Shown here: piece by piece, positions 1 through 5,028 of the stretch
Numbering within the stretch: position 1 is the first letter of the stretch
Layout of the letters: each line of letters begins with the position of its first letter
NCBI GenBank assembly: GCA_023257915.1
Contig: JALRBB010000129.1
Coordinates: 1-5,028 of the forward strand
From: Quisquiliibacterium sp.
Lineage (GTDB): Bacteria > Pseudomonadota > Gammaproteobacteria > Burkholderiales > Burkholderiaceae_E
DNA length: 5,028 nt
Reading direction: 5' to 3'
The notes under the pieces: model-generated
What the model was told of the DNA's origin: nothing
The model's database searches: none
What the model saw: the letters and a program-made list of their open reading frames with translations, nothing else
Position numbers and translations under genes: made by a program

Positions 1-38
1 CCGACAAGCACGCTGGCTGCAGCGACAGATTGCTGTCA

Positions 39-122
39 CTAGCGTTTGCCGCGCATCGTCCACCAGATCAGTAACGATACGACGACCAGGATACCGGCCG
101 CCTCGAGATAGATCACCCACAT
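39..122 (-). CDS. Possible 27-residue single-pass membrane microprotein, divergent from mltA
   Basis: The minus strand encodes a 27-residue peptide from an ATG at 122-120 to a TAG at 41-39. Residues about 3-21 form one hydrophobic segment (VIYLEAAGILVVVSLLIWW), followed by a basic tail RGKR, which suggests a cytoplasmic C-terminus and a periplasmic N-terminus. GGAG at 135-132 lies nine bases before the ATG, a good ribosome binding site for so short a frame. The frame stays open further upstream, antisense to mltA, but that part is arginine-rich and looks like a shadow, so I chose the ATG with the binding site. Its start codon shares the palindrome CATG (120-123) with the mltA start. I do not recognise the family and assign no function. 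It could be chance, but the membrane segment plus ribosome binding site in otherwise unexplained DNA favour a real gene. Confidence 0.45.
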   Translation of the reverse strand: MWVIYLEAAGILVVVSLLIWWTMRGKR

Positions 123-1215
123 GAGATTTCGCTCCGCTCGCCGGCATTTTAGCGCCGTGTCAGTCGCGACCGCCCTGCTGCTGGCGGCTTGCGCGCAGCA
201 GCCACTGCCGGCTACCGAGAAAGAGCGACCGGGGGGCCGGACGGAGAAACCATCCACGTCACAAGGCTCGGATTCCCGACGGGCATTCGACCGGATTCCC
301 GGTTGGCGCGAGGACGACCTCCTGGGCCTGCCAGATGCGATCGAACGCCAGTGCCGGTTGACCAGACCCCCGGGCAAGTGGCCACAACTGTGCCGGGAAT
401 TCCGAGCCCGCCGGGGCCAGTTGCGAGCCTGGATCGAAGCGCGCTTTGAGCCGCGGCTGCTGCGCAATGAGGACGGATCCGCGCATGGACTGCTGACCGG
501 CTACTACGAGCCCCTGCTGACTGGCACACTAACACGTCGCTCGTCCGCACAGGTCGCCCTGTATCGCCTGCCGCCCGCCCAATTACTGGCCGGGAAACCC
601 TCACGCGCGAAGATTGAAGACGAGAACCTGCTGGCCGGCCATGAGTTGGCCTGGATCGACGATCCGGTCGAAGCCTTCTTCCTGCATGTGCAAGGCTCCG
701 GACGGATCCGCCTGGACGACGGGAGCTGGATGCGGGTCGGCTATGCGGGACACAATGGGCAGCGTTATCGGGCGATCGGCAGCGTGCTGATTCAGCGCGG
801 TGCACTGCAGGCAGGCCAGGTCGATGCGCAGGCGATCCGCGACTGGCTGCATGCCAATCCGTCACAGGCACGCGAGGTGATGCAAAGCAATCCTCGCTAT
901 GTGTTCTTCCGGGAAATCCGGGGCGTCGCCGTTGACGAAGGTCCAATCGGTTCGCTGGGCGTCCCGCTGACCGCCCGCAGGTCACTGGCAGTCGATCGCA
1001 AGCGGATCCCCGACGGGTCGCTGATGTTCATCGATACAACGAACCCACTGGACGGCCGGCCGCTGCGCAAGGCCGTGATGGCGCAGGACACCGGGGCCGC
1101 GATCGTCGGCCAGGTCAGGGCCGACCTTTTCTGGGGCAGCGGCGTTGATGCCGGCGAGGTGGCCGGCCGCATGAAGCAGCGCGCACAACTCTGGGTGCTG
1201 GAGCCTCGCGACTGA
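121..1215 (+). CDS. mltA: Membrane-bound lytic murein transglycosylase A (lipoprotein)
   Basis: MltA cleaves the MurNAc-GlcNAc bond of peptidoglycan to leave 1,6-anhydro-MurNAc, and acts from the inner face of the outer membrane. The 364-residue product matches the length of the E. coli enzyme (about 365). Residues 1-23 are a lipoprotein signal ending in lipobox LAA-C with Cys24; Ala25 at +2 fits sorting to the outer membrane. A polar linker (about 25-58) follows. The MltA domain carries GYYEPLLTG (127-135), VQGSGRI (190-196), GYAGHNGQRYRAIG (207-220) and NPRYVFFRE (257-265). The C-terminal 3D domain has GSLGVPLTARRSLAVD (277-292), IPDGSLMFID (296-305) and AQDTGAAI (321-328). Asp323 is the likely counterpart of the catalytic Asp of E. 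coli MltA; this is inferred from motif position. The start is set by the signal peptide. The ribosome binding site is weak (GAG, 13 bases upstream). The promoter must lie in or beyond the divergent microprotein gene. Confidence 0.95.
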   Translation: MRFRSARRHFSAVSVATALLLAACAQQPLPATEKERPGGRTEKPSTSQGSDSRRAFDRIPGWREDDLLGLPDAIERQCRLTRPPGKWPQLCREFRARRGQLRAWIEARFEPRLLRNEDGSAHGLLTGYYEPLLTGTLTRRSSAQVALYRLPPAQLLAGKPSRAKIEDENLLAGHELAWIDDPVEAFFLHVQGSGRIRLDDGSWMRVGYAGHNGQRYRAIGSVLIQRGALQAGQVDAQAIRDWLHANPSQAREVMQSNPRYVFFREIRGVAVDEGPIGSLGVPLTARRSLAVDRKRIPDGSLMFIDTTNPLDGRPLRKAVMAQDTGAAIVGQVRADLFWGSGVDAGEVAGRMKQRAQLWVLEPRD

Positions 1216-1237
1216 CGCGATTGCGAAGGTCGGTGCT

Positions 1238-1259
1238 CAAGCTCAGGGCTTGGAATTTT
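1238..1259 (+). terminator. Weak candidate terminator downstream of mltA
   Basis: CAAGC (1238-1242) and GCTTG (1248-1252) can form a five-base-pair stem with a five-base loop, followed after GAA by TTTT (1256-1259). It lies just past the mltA stop and overlaps the last codons of the convergent dsbC. The stem is short and the T run is displaced, so it would be an inefficient intrinsic terminator at best. No better candidate lies between the two genes. Confidence 0.25.
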
Positions 1260-2001
1260 CCTGCAGCATTTTTTCGAATTGGTCGCCGGCAACATAGCCC
1301 TGCAAACGGCGCCCGTTGCTGAAGAACACCGTCGGGGTGGCGTTGACGCCAAGTTTTTGCGCGAGATCGCGCAGCTTGGGCATCGGGTTGTCGCAGGTGC
1401 CGGGATTGTCTGGCACCTTGCCGCTGATCAACAGGTCGTTCCAGGCGGCTGACTTATCGGAGGCACAAAGCGCCTTCTTGGCCTTGGTTTCGGAGTCCGG
1501 CGACAGGAATGCAACCACGTATGTGTAGATGGTGACATCCTTCAGGTTGGCCAGATCGCGACGCATCTTCTTGCAATAGCCGCAATTGGCGTCCTCGAAG
1601 ATTGCAAACACCCGGTTCCCATTGCCGTGCACCTGCTTGATCGCGATGTCGAGCGGCAGATCCTTGAAGTTGATCGACATCAGTTCGTCGACCCGCTCAC
1701 GCGTCAGGTTACGGTTGGAGCGCAACTCGACCAGATTACCCTCGATGAACGCGAACTGCCCTTTCTCGTCGACATAGATCAGGTCGTTGCCGATCCGCAC
1801 CTCCCAAATGCCGGAGACCGGTGTCTTGCGAACCTCCTCGACCTGGTAGCGGCCCTTGAGCCAGCCGTTGACTGCGGAGCGCACATTGGCGCCTGCATCG
1901 CCCGATTGCGCCGAGGCAAAACCGGCACAACTGATGGCGACCAGCGCGATCAGCGACTTGATCAGGCTCTTGATGCCCGTCAGGGCGCGAAACGAATGCA
2001 T
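1243..2001 (-). CDS. dsbC: Periplasmic thiol:disulfide isomerase DsbC
   Basis: DsbC is a dimeric periplasmic isomerase that rearranges wrong disulfides and is kept reduced by DsbD. The 252-residue product has a signal peptide (basic KSLIK, hydrophobic LIALVAISCAGF) with likely cleavage after ASA at residue 31. The N-terminal dimerisation region (about 36-105) contains GIWEVRIGNDLIYVDEKG. A thioredoxin fold follows, with the active site CGYC at 140-143, a second cysteine pair (Cys179, Cys203) and the cis-proline motif ATPTVFF (Thr222-Pro223). The CGYC active site and N-terminal domain favour DsbC over DsbG. The frame extends 21 codons further upstream, but the ATG at 2001 is chosen because a strong AAGGAG (2012-2007) lies five bases before it and the signal peptide begins there. 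It is the second gene of an operon, ten bases after the monooxygenase gene. AISC at 22-25 resembles a weak lipobox, but signal peptidase I cleavage looks more likely. Confidence 0.93.
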   Translation of the reverse strand: MHSFRALTGIKSLIKSLIALVAISCAGFASAQSGDAGANVRSAVNGWLKGRYQVEEVRKTPVSGIWEVRIGNDLIYVDEKGQFAFIEGNLVELRSNRNLTRERVDELMSINFKDLPLDIAIKQVHGNGNRVFAIFEDANCGYCKKMRRDLANLKDVTIYTYVVAFLSPDSETKAKKALCASDKSAAWNDLLISGKVPDNPGTCDNPMPKLRDLAQKLGVNATPTVFFSNGRRLQGYVAGDQFEKMLQENSKP

Positions 2002-2006
2002 TGAGA

Positions 2007-2014
2007 CTCCTTCA
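2007..2014 (-). promoter_or_regulatory. dsbC ribosome binding site overlapping the upstream stop codon
   Basis: Read on the minus strand, TGAAGGAGTCTCAATG places the monooxygenase stop TGA (2014-2012) inside the GAAGGAG ribosome binding site of dsbC, five bases before its ATG. This fixes the dsbC start. It also implies that ribosomes finishing the first gene are close enough to reinitiate on the second, so the two are probably translationally coupled. Confidence 0.8.
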
Positions 2015-3220
2015 GGATGCGGCGTGCGCGACCAGACGTCGCTTGAGCCAAGATGAACTTTCAACCAGGCGCCAGCCGAGGTCTCTGGCTGCGAGCATTG
2101 GACGCACCAGAGCCGGCAGCGCGGGCTCTGACTCGGGATCGAACAGGCGCTGCAGCCCGTCGGTTGCCATACGCATCATTGCCACCGGTTCGCTGCGCGC
2201 GCGTTCGTAGCGGCGCAGCAGCATCGGATCGCCGGGATCGCGGAAAGGCTCGCGTGCATGAATCACATCGAGCAGACACTGCAGATCGCCAAAACCCAAA
2301 TTCATGCCCTGCCCGGCCAGCGGATGCACCACATGCGCGGCATCGCCAATCAGCGCCAGGCGCGGCGCAATCAGTCGCTCGACTTGCAGCAGGCGCAAGG
2401 CAAAGGGTCGCGCTGGCGTGATCATCTGCAAGCGGCCGAGCATCCCCCCGGAAATCTCGCTCACCTTGTCCGCGAGCCGTTCTGGTTCGAGATCGACCAG
2501 CGTCTGCGCGAGCACCGTTGGCGCCGACCACACAATGCTGCAACGATCTCCGGGCAATGGCAGTAGCGCGAGGATGCCGTGATCGCCGAACCATTGCCAG
2601 GCGCAGTCACGATGCGGCAGCGATGTTTCGAAATTGGCAACAACCGCAGTTTGTGGATAGTCGCGAACCGTCGAGTGCATGCCGGCGAGTTCCCGAAGCG
2701 CCGACGCAGCACCATCGGCGCCGACCAGCAAGCGAGCCTGCAACTGCCGCCCGTCTTGCAGCGTGACACTGGCACCATGCGGCTGCACGTCAAAGGAGTC
2801 CACCACGCCATCGAGAATGGCGACGTTGGCAAAGCCAAGGGCGCGATCCAGGGCCGAGCTCAGGTTCTGATGTTCGACGATCCAGGCCAGCGCCTCGACT
2901 TTCGACTCATAGGCACTGAAATGCAGTTCGGGAGCACCCGGGCGGCTGGACGGAAAGACCCGCATGTCGAACACCGGTGCGACGCGCGATGCGTCGATCG
3001 CATCCCAGACGCGCAGTTGCTGCAGCAGCGCGCGGGTGGCGGGCGACAGTGCGAAGATGCGCGAATCCCATTGCGCATCGGCGGCAGAAGTTTCCGCCAC
3101 CGGGGCCACGATCGCAATCTTCAAACCCAGGCGGGACAAACCCAACGCAGCCGCCGCCCCGATGGCACCGCGGCCAACGACCAGTGCGTCGAACGAAGTG
3201 GCGGTCGAAAGAGCGTACAT
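2012..3220 (-). CDS. FAD-dependent ubiquinone hydroxylase, UbiH/UbiF/UbiI (COQ6) family
   Basis: Members of this family use FAD, NAD(P)H and oxygen to hydroxylate the aromatic ring of ubiquinone precursors at the cytoplasmic face of the inner membrane. The 402-residue product has the usual length. It shows a Rossmann GxGxxG (GRGAIG, 16-21), then RIFALSPATRALLQQLRVWDAID (54-76), EALAWIVEHQNL (109-120), the DG motif LVGADGAASALRE (165-177) and the FAD ribityl GD motif within GDAAHVVHPLAGQGMNLGFGD (292-312). HPLAGQGMNLG is highly characteristic of the ubiquinone-hydroxylase branch. Compared from memory with E. coli UbiF, the WQWF...LLPLPGD...SIVW region and the LKRR tail also align. Which ring position is hydroxylated cannot be read from sequence alone, so no symbol is given. 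The acidic residue usual at the end of the second strand is Ala39. No ribosome binding site precedes the ATG and no other start is available before the FAD motif. It is the first gene of an operon with dsbC. Confidence 0.9.
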   Translation of the reverse strand: MYALSTATSFDALVVGRGAIGAAAALGLSRLGLKIAIVAPVAETSAADAQWDSRIFALSPATRALLQQLRVWDAIDASRVAPVFDMRVFPSSRPGAPELHFSAYESKVEALAWIVEHQNLSSALDRALGFANVAILDGVVDSFDVQPHGASVTLQDGRQLQARLLVGADGAASALRELAGMHSTVRDYPQTAVVANFETSLPHRDCAWQWFGDHGILALLPLPGDRCSIVWSAPTVLAQTLVDLEPERLADKVSEISGGMLGRLQMITPARPFALRLLQVERLIAPRLALIGDAAHVVHPLAGQGMNLGFGDLQCLLDVIHAREPFRDPGDPMLLRRYERARSEPVAMMRMATDGLQRLFDPESEPALPALVRPMLAARDLGWRLVESSSWLKRRLVAHAAS

Positions 3221-3227
3221 CTAGGGG

Positions 3228-3233
3228 ATTATA
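3228..3233 (-). promoter_or_regulatory. Perfect TATAAT -10 box immediately upstream of the monooxygenase gene
   Basis: The minus strand reads TATAATCCCCTAGATG, a consensus sigma-70 -10 hexamer seven bases from the ATG at 3220. The usual spacing puts the transcript start at about 3221, so the message would begin at or one base before the start codon, a leaderless mRNA. No convincing -35 is seen: the 17-base position gives GCATGC. The absence of a ribosome binding site in front of this ATG supports a leaderless start, but activity is inferred. Confidence 0.5.
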
Positions 3234-3276
3234 GGCTGGCGTGGACAGTTGCATGCCTGCCGTAATAGGCTTGGCG
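3231..3276. repeat. Imperfect direct repeat in the divergent intergenic region (candidate operator)
   Basis: ATAGGCTGGCG (3231-3241) recurs as ATAGGCTTGGCG (3265-3276), differing by one inserted T, with starts 34 bases apart (about three helical turns). A GCATGC palindrome (3251-3256) lies between them. The first copy overlaps the monooxygenase -10 box, and the second lies upstream of the WYL regulator gene. The position suits a binding site for the neighbouring regulator, but that is inference, and two short GC-rich copies could be chance. Confidence 0.3.
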
Positions 3277-3307
3277 ACGATCACACGCGACCCCACCGTT
3301 CAATCGC

Positions 3308-4318
3308 ATGAACCGCACCGAACGCCTGTACCGGATCGACCAATTACTGCACCAGCGCAGCGTGGTGACGCGCGCGGAATTGCTGGCGGAACTTGAGATT
3401 TCCTGGGCAACGCTCAAGCGCGACCTGGCGTACATGCGCGATCGCCTGAACGCGCCAATCGTGTTTGATAACGAGCGCGGTGGATACTGCTTCGATCGCA
3501 GCGGCGCCGGCCCCCAGTATGAGCTTCCGGGGCTATGGTTCAGCCCACAGGAGGTGCTGGCGCTGCTGACCATGCACCGACTGCTCGATGAACTCGACAG
3601 CGGTGGCCTGCTCGGCCCACAGGTCGGACCCCTGATGGCGCGTCTGCATGGCCTACTTGAAAGCAATGCGGGCAGCGCCGACGAGATCATGAATCGGGTG
3701 CGAATCATTGCTGCGCACAACCGTCCGGTGCCGCCGCGCTGGTTCGAAGTGGTTGGCAGTTCGCTGGTGCAACGGCGACGTATTGAGATCCTTTACTACA
3801 CCCGAACCCGTGATGAGACGACCCGGCGCGAGGTCTCACCGCAGCGACTGGTGCACTATCGGAACGCCTGGTACCTGGACGCCTGGTGCCATCGCAGCGA
3901 CGCGTTGCGAATCTTTTCGCTGGACGCGATTCAGCAGGCCCGGGTCATTGACCGCAAGGCACGTAACGTGAGCCCGGCGGAAATCGACCGGGAACTGGGA
4001 AGTGGCTACGGGATCTTTCGCGGACGCAAGCTGCGCCACGCGGTTCTACGCTTTGCCCCCGATGCCGCACGCTGGGTCAGCGCGGAGGTCTGGCATCCGC
4101 AGCAGCAGTCGCAGTGGCTGGCCGACGGCCGCCTGGAATTGACGCTGCCGTATTCCGAGTCGCCAGAACTCGAGATGGACATCCTGCGCCATGGTGAACT
4201 GGTCGAGGTGATCGCCCCGGATGCTCTGCGCGAGAAGATCGCTGAACGCCTGATCAAGGCGACCCGCAACTACCCGCAGCCTGAATCGCGCACCAGCGGC
4301 CGAAAAAAGGTCCACTGA
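3308..4318 (+). CDS. HTH-WYL domain transcriptional regulator (YafY type)
   Basis: The 336-residue protein is a DNA-binding regulator with a ligand-sensing WYL domain. Residues 1-60 form a DeoR/HTH_11-type winged helix: MNRTERLYRIDQLLHQRSVV, then the helix-turn-helix TRAELLAELEISWATLKRDLAYMRDRL (21-47) and a wing ending GGYCFDR. A helical linker with SPQEVLALLTMHRLLDEL spans 79-96. The WYL domain covers about 147-215; its naming triplet is Trp188-Tyr189-Leu190 in YRNAWYLDAWCHR, with SLDAI at 204-208. A C-terminal WCX region (about 240-320) follows. MNRTERLY is a usual beginning for this family. An in-frame TAG at 3266-3268 and the lack of other ATG codons upstream support this start, although no clear ribosome binding site precedes it. 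Family members respond to nucleic acid or nucleotide signals and often control DNA-damage or defence genes; none is adjacent here. Its target is unknown and could be its own gene or the divergent operon. Confidence 0.9.
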   Translation: MNRTERLYRIDQLLHQRSVVTRAELLAELEISWATLKRDLAYMRDRLNAPIVFDNERGGYCFDRSGAGPQYELPGLWFSPQEVLALLTMHRLLDELDSGGLLGPQVGPLMARLHGLLESNAGSADEIMNRVRIIAAHNRPVPPRWFEVVGSSLVQRRRIEILYYTRTRDETTRREVSPQRLVHYRNAWYLDAWCHRSDALRIFSLDAIQQARVIDRKARNVSPAEIDRELGSGYGIFRGRKLRHAVLRFAPDAARWVSAEVWHPQQQSQWLADGRLELTLPYSESPELEMDILRHGELVEVIAPDALREKIAERLIKATRNYPQPESRTSGRKKVH

Positions 4319-4381
4319 GCCAACCCAGGATGGCTGGTGCTAGGCCGTCGCAAGTCGACATCACGCCAGGTCGCGTCATTT
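4319..4381 (+). other. Noncoding stretch after the WYL regulator with a weak hairpin
   Basis: AGCCA (4318-4322, beginning on the last base of the stop codon) and TGGCT (4331-4335) can pair around an eight-base loop. No T run follows, so it does not qualify as an intrinsic terminator. Nothing else is recognisable up to the tRNA promoter, so transcription from the regulator gene may read on towards the tRNA. Confidence 0.3.
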
Positions 4382-4409
4382 CGGACATCGGGCGCTTATG
4401 CCGTATACT
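4382..4409 (+). promoter_or_regulatory. Putative sigma-70 promoter for tRNA-Phe
   Basis: TATACT at 4404-4409 matches the -10 consensus in five of six bases. CGGACA at 4382-4387 matches TTGACA in four of six, with a 16-base spacer. The expected transcript start is near 4416, leaving about 65 bases of leader to be trimmed before the tRNA at 4482. The position ahead of a single tRNA gene and the strength of the -10 support the call. Confidence 0.6.
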
Positions 4410-4481
4410 CCTTCGCTCGATGCACACGTCGCGGGTGTTCTGGTCTCCGATCGACAGTGCGCCGGCTGCAAAGTCGGAGAT

Positions 4482-4557
<76 letters not shown>

Positions 4558-4569
4558 AAGAATTCAAGG

Positions 4570-4618
4570 AATCCCCGGTTAGCAGGTGCTTACATACCTG
4601 GCCGGGGATTTTATTTTT
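4570..4618 (+). terminator. Strong intrinsic terminator of tRNA-Phe
   Basis: AATCCCCGG (4570-4578) pairs over nine bases with CCGGGGATT (4602-4610). Inside it, CAGGT (4583-4587) pairs with ACCTG (4596-4600) around an eight-base loop. The tract TTTTATTTTT (4609-4618) follows at once. It lies 12 bases after the tRNA CCA end, where a terminator for that transcript is expected, and it separates the tRNA from the next gene. Confidence 0.92.
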
Positions 4619-4673
4619 AACCCGGCACTGGTGAGCGTATTGCGCAGCGCACCCGTCGGCGGCTTTTCCCGAA

Positions 4674-4678
4674 AAGGA
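4674..4678 (+). promoter_or_regulatory. Ribosome binding site of the SGNH-hydrolase fragment
   Basis: AAGGA at 4674-4678 lies eight bases before the ATG at 4687, in an A-rich stretch. It is a good binding site and, with the signal peptide that follows, fixes the start. This argues that the gene was functional before it was interrupted. Confidence 0.7.
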
Positions 4679-4686
4679 AATATTCG

Positions 4687-4923
4687 ATGAAGCAAATCCC
4701 AGCCCTGATCCTGACCGCCCTGATGGCCATTTGCGGGGCGTCCGCATCTGCCGCACCAGCCGTCACCGCACCACAGGTGAAAAATCCGCAGCGTGTGCTG
4801 CTGGTTGGCCATAGCTATATCTACTATGGGGACAGCCTGCACAACCATCTGCGCCGGATGGTCGCTGCCGCCGATGCGGAACTCGGCAAAAAATTGCAGT
4901 ACCAGAGAGATTATACAAAATAA
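4687..4923 (+). CDS. Truncated N-terminal part of a secreted SGNH/GDSL-hydrolase-like protein
   Basis: The frame encodes 78 residues, ending at TAA 4921-4923. Residues 1-22 form a signal peptide (MKQIPALILTALMAICGASASA) with likely cleavage after ASA, so the product would be exported. RVLLVGHSYIYYGDSLHNHLRRM (36-58) looks like the first beta strand and block I of an SGNH hydrolase: the Ser in GHSY occupies the place of the catalytic serine, and DSLHNH is typical of one subgroup I recall. Full-length members run to over 200 residues and contain further blocks with Gly, Asn and Asp-x-x-His, which are absent here. The resemblance ends about residue 72 (KKLQY). The last residues (QRDYTK) come from AT-richer DNA that looks unrelated, so the natural product is cut short at about base 4900. 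It is best read as a gene broken by insertion, rearrangement or misassembly. The substrate is unknown, and the fragment alone cannot be an active hydrolase. Confidence 0.6.
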   Translation: MKQIPALILTALMAICGASASAAPAVTAPQVKNPQRVLLVGHSYIYYGDSLHNHLRRMVAAADAELGKKLQYQRDYTK

Positions 4924-5028
4924 CCAATCTATACGAATACAATCGATCACTAGCAGTAGGCGCAAGTGAACCACTTTGCTCATCGCCAACTTTCAAAGGA
5001 ATAGCTTGTTGGGTATCTAAGTCCAAAC
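4901..5028. other. AT-richer segment of foreign origin or assembly junction, running off the window
   Basis: From about base 4901 the composition changes sharply: 4903-5028 contains 50 G+C in 126 bases, against the GC-rich DNA before it. A minus-strand frame is open from 5026 to the junction (LDLDTQQAIPLKVGDEQ... ending ...RLVILYNLSG), with many T-ending codons such as GAT, GTT, TAT, ATT and ACT. A plus-strand frame is also open across it, but it uses ATA, CTA, TTA and AGA, so the minus frame is the likelier coding one. I recognise no family in either. No transposon terminal repeat or target duplication can be seen, because only one edge is present. Confidence 0.5.

Noticed and set aside
24..37. 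Hairpin GACAG-ATTG-CTGTC after the microprotein stop codon
   Set aside because: It is a five-base-pair stem with a four-base loop and no T run on either strand, which is too weak to call a terminator.
212..985. Long minus-strand open frame of 257 codons inside mltA
   Set aside because: It is arginine-, serine- and proline-rich with no domain, and lies wholly within the well-supported mltA gene. High GC content makes such shadow frames common.
2002..2064. Upstream extension of dsbC by 21 codons to the ATG at 2064
   Set aside because: The extension overlaps the hydroxylase gene and puts polar residues ahead of the signal peptide. The internal ATG at 2001 has a strong AAGGAG at correct spacing.
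2061..2594. Minus-strand 177-codon open frame within the hydroxylase gene, in another frame
   Set aside because: Its composition is dominated by Arg, Ala and Ser, and it is out of frame with the conserved GDAAH and HPLAGQG motifs.
2579..3265. Plus-strand open frame of 228 codons opposite the hydroxylase gene
   Set aside because: It is antisense to a gene with clear FAD motifs and shows no recognisable domain or ribosome binding site.
4986..5012. Inverted repeat CCAAC...GTTGG in the AT-rich tail, considered as a transposon or recombination site
   Set aside because: It has only five paired bases around a 17-base loop, is not at the junction, and matches no terminal-repeat pattern I know.

Overview
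The window is GC-rich, densely coding bacterial chromosome, ending in a short AT-richer stretch. The genes are typical of a Gram-negative gammaproteobacterium: an outer-membrane lytic transglycosylase, a periplasmic disulfide isomerase and a ubiquinone-type hydroxylase. The tRNA-Phe, with its GGCCAAG/CTTGGCC acceptor stem and encoded CCA, resembles the form I recall from Xanthomonadales (Lysobacterales). That placement is from memory and was not searched.

Layout from left to right. A possible 27-residue membrane microprotein (39-122, minus) shares its start codon with mltA through a CATG palindrome. mltA (121-1215, plus) encodes a lipoprotein murein transglycosylase. It converges, across 27 bases, on a two-gene minus-strand operon: a UbiH/UbiF/UbiI-type FAD monooxygenase (3220-2012) followed by dsbC (2001-1243). 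The dsbC ribosome binding site overlaps the monooxygenase stop codon. A perfect TATAAT lies so close to the monooxygenase ATG that its mRNA may be leaderless. Divergent from this operon, across 87 bases carrying an imperfect direct repeat, is a HTH-WYL regulator (3308-4318, plus). Next come a tRNA promoter, tRNA-Phe(GAA) at 4482-4557 and a strong intrinsic terminator. The last gene is the start of a secreted SGNH/GDSL-hydrolase-like protein (4687-4923).

The SGNH gene is broken. Its homology appears to stop near base 4900, where sequence of 50 G+C in 126 bases (4903-5028) begins and runs off the window. This is either the edge of an inserted element or an assembly chimera.

The genes are mostly cell-envelope housekeeping: wall remodelling, periplasmic disulfide repair and quinone synthesis. 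Disulfide formation feeds electrons to the quinone pool, so the monooxygenase-dsbC pairing is at least metabolically coherent. I found no defence system, CRISPR array, complete insertion sequence or convincing new multi-gene system. The best leads are the start-overlapping microprotein, the leaderless start with a possible WYL operator, and the junction near 4900.
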